DNA of 64,000 nt, from positions 77,417 through 141,416 of the forward strand of contig JABDCA010000001.1 in assembly GCA_013288345.1 (NCBI GenBank). Reading direction: 5' to 3'. This stretch comes from Bacteroidota bacterium (lineage in GTDB: Bacteria; Bacteroidota; Bacteroidia; JABEUT01). The position numbers and the translations under genes are program-made. This document shows positions 62,101 to 64,000 of this stretch, one piece after another. Every line of letters starts with the position of its first letter. Within the stretch, counting starts at the first letter, position 1. The notes below the pieces were generated by a model that was not told where the DNA came from, did not search any database, and saw only the letters and a program-made list of their open reading frames with translations.

Positions 62101-64000
62101 TGCCTTGGTTATTGTGTCATACACATATCCAACGGGTATTGTTACCGGGTTCAGGTATGTACCACCATGTTGTCCTGTACAGATAAATCCACGGCTTCCT
62201 ATTACAAAAGCATGAGCTCCACCTACACCACCTGAATAAGGATAACTTGTTATTGATGTCCAGCTGTCGTTGGTTGTATCATATTTCCAGAAGGCTGTTG
62301 CGCTGGTACCATTAGCACCACCACCTACATAACCATTGTTACCTATTGCAAAACCAACTCCTCCATCTATTTCTGAGGATGGAAAATTATTTAGTTGTTT
62401 CCATGCATTAGTATGGGCATCATATACCCACACATCATTTAAGTAAGGTGAACCTCCTGAGGAACCACCTATCACATATAATTTGTGACCCATTACAAAC
62501 CAGGCTTCATCATAACGTCCGCTACCTGGCAAACTTGCTTTCTGAGTCCAGCTATTGGTAGTGGTATCATACATCCATAAATCTTTATTAACTCCACTAC
62601 TTCCATAACCTAGTCCCACATATCCTTTACCTTCTATTGTAAAACCAACAGGGCTATAATAGTAACCTGCTCCGGGGTAGTTTGCTATTGCACTCCATGT
62701 ATTGGTTGTCTGGTTCCATTTATAAAAATCATTATAGTATGTAGAACCATTAAAACCACATCCTATAAAGCCATAGTGCCCTATTGAAAAACTTGTTCCG
62801 TAGTCACGCGCTGCACCTGTAAAGTTCGACATCTTTGTCCATAAATTACACGTTGGTGCAACTATGTTGTTTATTGTAATGTTTATCGATGTGTCTGATG
62901 TACATGCACCTGAATTATCTGTTAATGAAAGTTTAACCGAATATGTGCCATTATTGGTGTAAGTATAATTAAATACATTTCCACTACCTGTACCTTTGGT
63001 ATCACCTGCATCCCAGACATACACTGTTCCTGAGCTTGTACCTGTAGAACTACTTGTAAAAGTAACCTGCCCGTCAGTGCCTTGACTATAATTAAAGTTT
63101 GCATGAATCGAACAAACAACTGGTTGGGTAGTGTCTGTATACTGCCAAAAGCTAGTCTGGTAGGTTGACGTGCTGTCTATGCCCGTTCCTATATAACCAT
63201 AGTTGCCGATTGTAAATGCTGTTGAATAGGCTCTTTCATTTCCATTAGCACCCATATTGGTAAATTCTAACCATGCCTTGGTTATTGTGTCATACACATA
63301 TCCAACGGGTATTGTTACCGGGTTCAGGTATGTACCACCATGTTGTCCTGTACAGATAAATCCACGGCTTCCTATTACAAAAGCATGAGCTCCACCTACA
63401 CCACCTGAATAAGGATAACTTGTTATTGATGTCCAGCTGTCGTTGGTTGTATCATATTTCCAGAAGGCTGTTGCGCTGGTACCATTAGCACCACCACCTA
63501 CATAACCATTGTTACCTATTGCAAAACCAACTCCTCCATCTATTTCTGAGGATGGAAAATTATTTAGTTGTTTCCATGCATTAGTATGGGCATCATATAC
63601 CCACACATCATTTAAGTAAGGTGAACCTCCTGAGGAACCACCTATCACATATAATTTGTGACCCATTACAAACCAGGCTTCATCATAACGTCCGCTACCT
63701 GGCAAACTTGCTTTCTGAGTCCAGCTATTGGTAGTGGTATCATACATCCATAAATCTTTATTAACTCCACTACTTCCATAACCTAGTCCCACATATCCTT
63801 TACCTTCTATTGTAAAACCAACAGGGCTATAATAGTAACCTGCTCCGGGGTAGTTTGCTATTGCACTCCATGTATTGGTTGTCTGGTTCCATTTATAAAA
63901 ATCATTATAGTATGTAGAACCATTAAAACCACATCCTATAAAGCCATAGTGCCCTATTGAAAAACTTGTTCCGTAGTCACGCGCTGCACCTGTAAAGTTC
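59134..64000 (-). CDS. Giant secreted Kelch/PKD protein with T9SS sorting domain (5' end outside window)
   Basis: The frame is open to the window edge, so over 1,600 residues are visible and the N-terminus is missing. An apparent start at 63792 is only a GTG inside a repeat. In order: Kelch-like propeller units (DLWMYDTTTNSWTQKASLPG, LYVIGGSSGGSPYLNDVWVY), each followed by a PKD domain, three times; then two further PKD domains, an SprB-like repeat (TVTATGGTAPYSYHWSNG), another PKD, and a T9SS domain (LFPNPNNGLFMLAIDG...GTYFVRVV). Such proteins act as surface adhesins or matrix proteins. Two repeat units are nearly identical at DNA level. Confidence 0.9.
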   Translation of the reverse strand, partial: NFTGAARDYGTSFSIGHYGFIGCGFNGSTYYNDFYKWNQTTNTWSAIANYPGAGYYYSPVGFTIEGKGYVGLGYGSSGVNKDLWMYDTTTNSWTQKASLPGSGRYDEAWFVMGHKLYVIGGSSGGSPYLNDVWVYDAHTNAWKQLNNFPSSEIDGGVGFAIGNNGYVGGGANGTSATAFWKYDTTNDSWTSITSYPYSGGVGGAHAFVIGSRGFICTGQHGGTYLNPVTIPVGYVYDTITKAWLEFTNMGANGNERAYSTAFTIGNYGYIGTGIDSTSTYQTSFWQYTDTTQPVVCSIHANFNYSQGTDGQVTFTSSSTGTSSGTVYVWDAGDTKGTGSGNVFNYTYTNNGTYSVKLSLTDNSGACTSDTSINITINNIVAPTCNLWTKMSNFTGAARDYGTSFSIGHYGFIGCGFNGSTYYNDFYKWNQTTNTWSAIANYPGAGYYYSPVGFTIEGKGYVGLGYGSSGVNKDLWMYDTTTNSWTQKASLPGSGRYDEAWFVMGHKLYVIGGSSGGSPYLNDVWVYDAHTNAWKQLNNFPSSEIDGGVGFAIGNNGYVGGGANGTSATAFWKYDTTNDSWTSITSYPYSGGVGGAHAFVIGSRGFICTGQHGGTYLNPVTIPVGYVYDTITKAWLEFTNMGTNGIERAYSTAFTIGNYGYIGIGIDSTSTYQTSFWQYYPCADTATAPVCKLHASFTSTLGNNGQVTFTNKSTGVTAGTKYSWTAGDSTGKGSTTAFSYTYASNGTYTVTLSISDSVNICSSDTAVVITVNSIVVPTCNLWTKMSDFTGAARDYGTSFTIGHYGFIGCGFNGSAHYNDFYKWNQTTNTWSAIANYPGAGYYFSPIGFSIEGKGYVGLGGNNSNGGGSNDLWQYDTTTNSWTQKASLPGKPRYDAAWFVIGHKVYVIGGSAGGSPYLNDVWVYDAHTNAWKQLKNSPAPGIDGMAAFTIGNHGYVGGGGDGSGYTSFWQYDTTNDSWTPIANYPGYTGIGLDARVFVIGSKAYVCTGGDGGTYLNPVPTPVGYVYDTISKAWSEFTNMGVNKIERAYSAAFTIGNYGYIGTGLDSVGTYQNSFWQYTPCDTVLPPTCSLVAGFTSNSGSAGLVTFTSNTSGANSGTKYAWDAGDGKGHGNGSTFTYTYLHNGTYLVKLVASDSNGSCASNATANVTVTNAAACALHSDFTVFTGSNGQVACNSTSSGTGAGTQYYWNAGNNSGGGNGSSFFYTYGYNGTYGINLFITDSTSSCSSDTTIYVTISNAAICNLKADFTYTTGSNGQVNFTSTSTVTAGTTQLYWYTGDSIGYGYGNPYSYTYQKNGTYPVTLSLSNTTAGCTSDTTINVTITNATNASNTCSLGVILKSARSSCDTCSDGGATVTATGGTAPYSYHWSNGASTTSIVASPGIYTCCVTDAGGCSACANTTVTDSCLYAEFTYTVKNNTAGDSAIISFVSISDTVCNDSLSHGPSKPLKSVSYTWNFGDGNSQIVSGIGVRTSTHSFSTNSTYNITLAINREGSQVKSIAFKPIKLSSPTGPTGITSLSNSADIKLFPNPNNGLFMLAIDGTPNNQEAMLQVTNLLGEVVYNTAAHSSNGTIRKEMDLANISDGTYFVRVVTSSKVYVCKVLIAR
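60781..64000 (-). repeat. Tandem Kelch-PKD coding repeats (about 1.17-1.19 kb units)
   Basis: Equivalent points lie at 60781, 61972 and 63145, so the periods are 1191 and 1173 bases, both multiples of three (397 and 391 codons). The two upstream units (from 61972 and from 63145) are almost identical, while the unit nearer the 3' end is more diverged. The outermost copy runs off the window. Confidence 0.88.

Noticed and set aside
60781-64000. CRISPR or other short-spacer array
   Set aside because: The repeats are over 1 kb long, in frame and protein-coding. No short direct-repeat/spacer pattern was found anywhere in the window.

Overview
This window looks like a chromosomal segment of a low-GC member of the Bacteroidota, probably near Chitinophagales or Sphingobacteriales. 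Three things support this. Two proteins carry C-terminal type IX secretion (T9SS) sorting domains. Several genes and tRNAs are preceded by the Bacteroidota -10 signal TAnnTTTG. There are also many TPR lipoproteins, a SpoIIE phosphatase with TPRs, and a DUF2306 protein. No phage, CRISPR array, rRNA or transposase gene is visible, so assignment below phylum is a guess.

Layout. 1-4987: the tail of a 2-oxoacid dehydrogenase E1 beta gene, a lipoprotein, a large TPR protein, an amino-acid permease and an alpha/beta hydrolase-like protein. 4992-6977 (minus): MazG-like pyrophosphohydrolase, D-aminoacyl-tRNA deacylase and an SPL-like radical SAM protein, with a palindromic repeat between the last two. 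7444-13904: five lipoprotein genes in the alternating order A-B-A-B-A, made from two paralogous families, followed by a nested palindromic MITE-like element. 14197-20936: DUF2306, rsgA, a YncE-like propeller, a membrane Fe-S protein with an MCE protein, and a MocR regulator with a clear candidate operator. 21222-29050: tRNA-Ser, a cation/proton antiporter, then a plus-strand run of nine small or accessory genes (AlkZ-like, two DinB, ICMT-like, WYL regulator, SRPBCC, MpaB-like, two unknown). 29071-35015 (minus): saccharopine dehydrogenase-like, FAA hydrolase, a GxxExxY nuclease-fold gene between terminal inverted repeats, TPR lipoprotein, recA, an unknown frameshifted gene and a LexA-like XRE-S24 regulator. 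35356-39703: two duplicated Lys-rich secreted peptides, a TPR-SpoIIE phosphatase and a DUF2252 protein.

39860-59040 is mainly a surface-polysaccharide region: methyltransferase, two flippases, glycosyltransferases of several families (including a GT17-like one), O-antigen ligase/polymerase-like protein, a nucleotidyltransferase-kinase fusion in reversed HldE order, two SDR epimerases, a hexapeptide acyltransferase and a DegT aminotransferase. It is interrupted by tRNA-Pro, tRNA-Arg, a T9SS cargo protein and a small membrane protein. From 59134 to the window end lies the 3' part of a giant secreted Kelch/PKD protein with near-identical tandem units of about 1.17 kb.

The strongest unexplained signals are these: (1) a 19-bp palindrome (TTGCTAA-N5-TTAGCAA type) found twice at the promoter of the S24 regulator and once upstream of the A-B-A-B-A lipoprotein operon, which suggests a small LexA-like regulon; (2) the lipoprotein array itself; (3) the GxxExxY gene packaged exactly within inverted repeats; (4) the MocR operator; and (5) the duplicated Lys-rich peptide genes.
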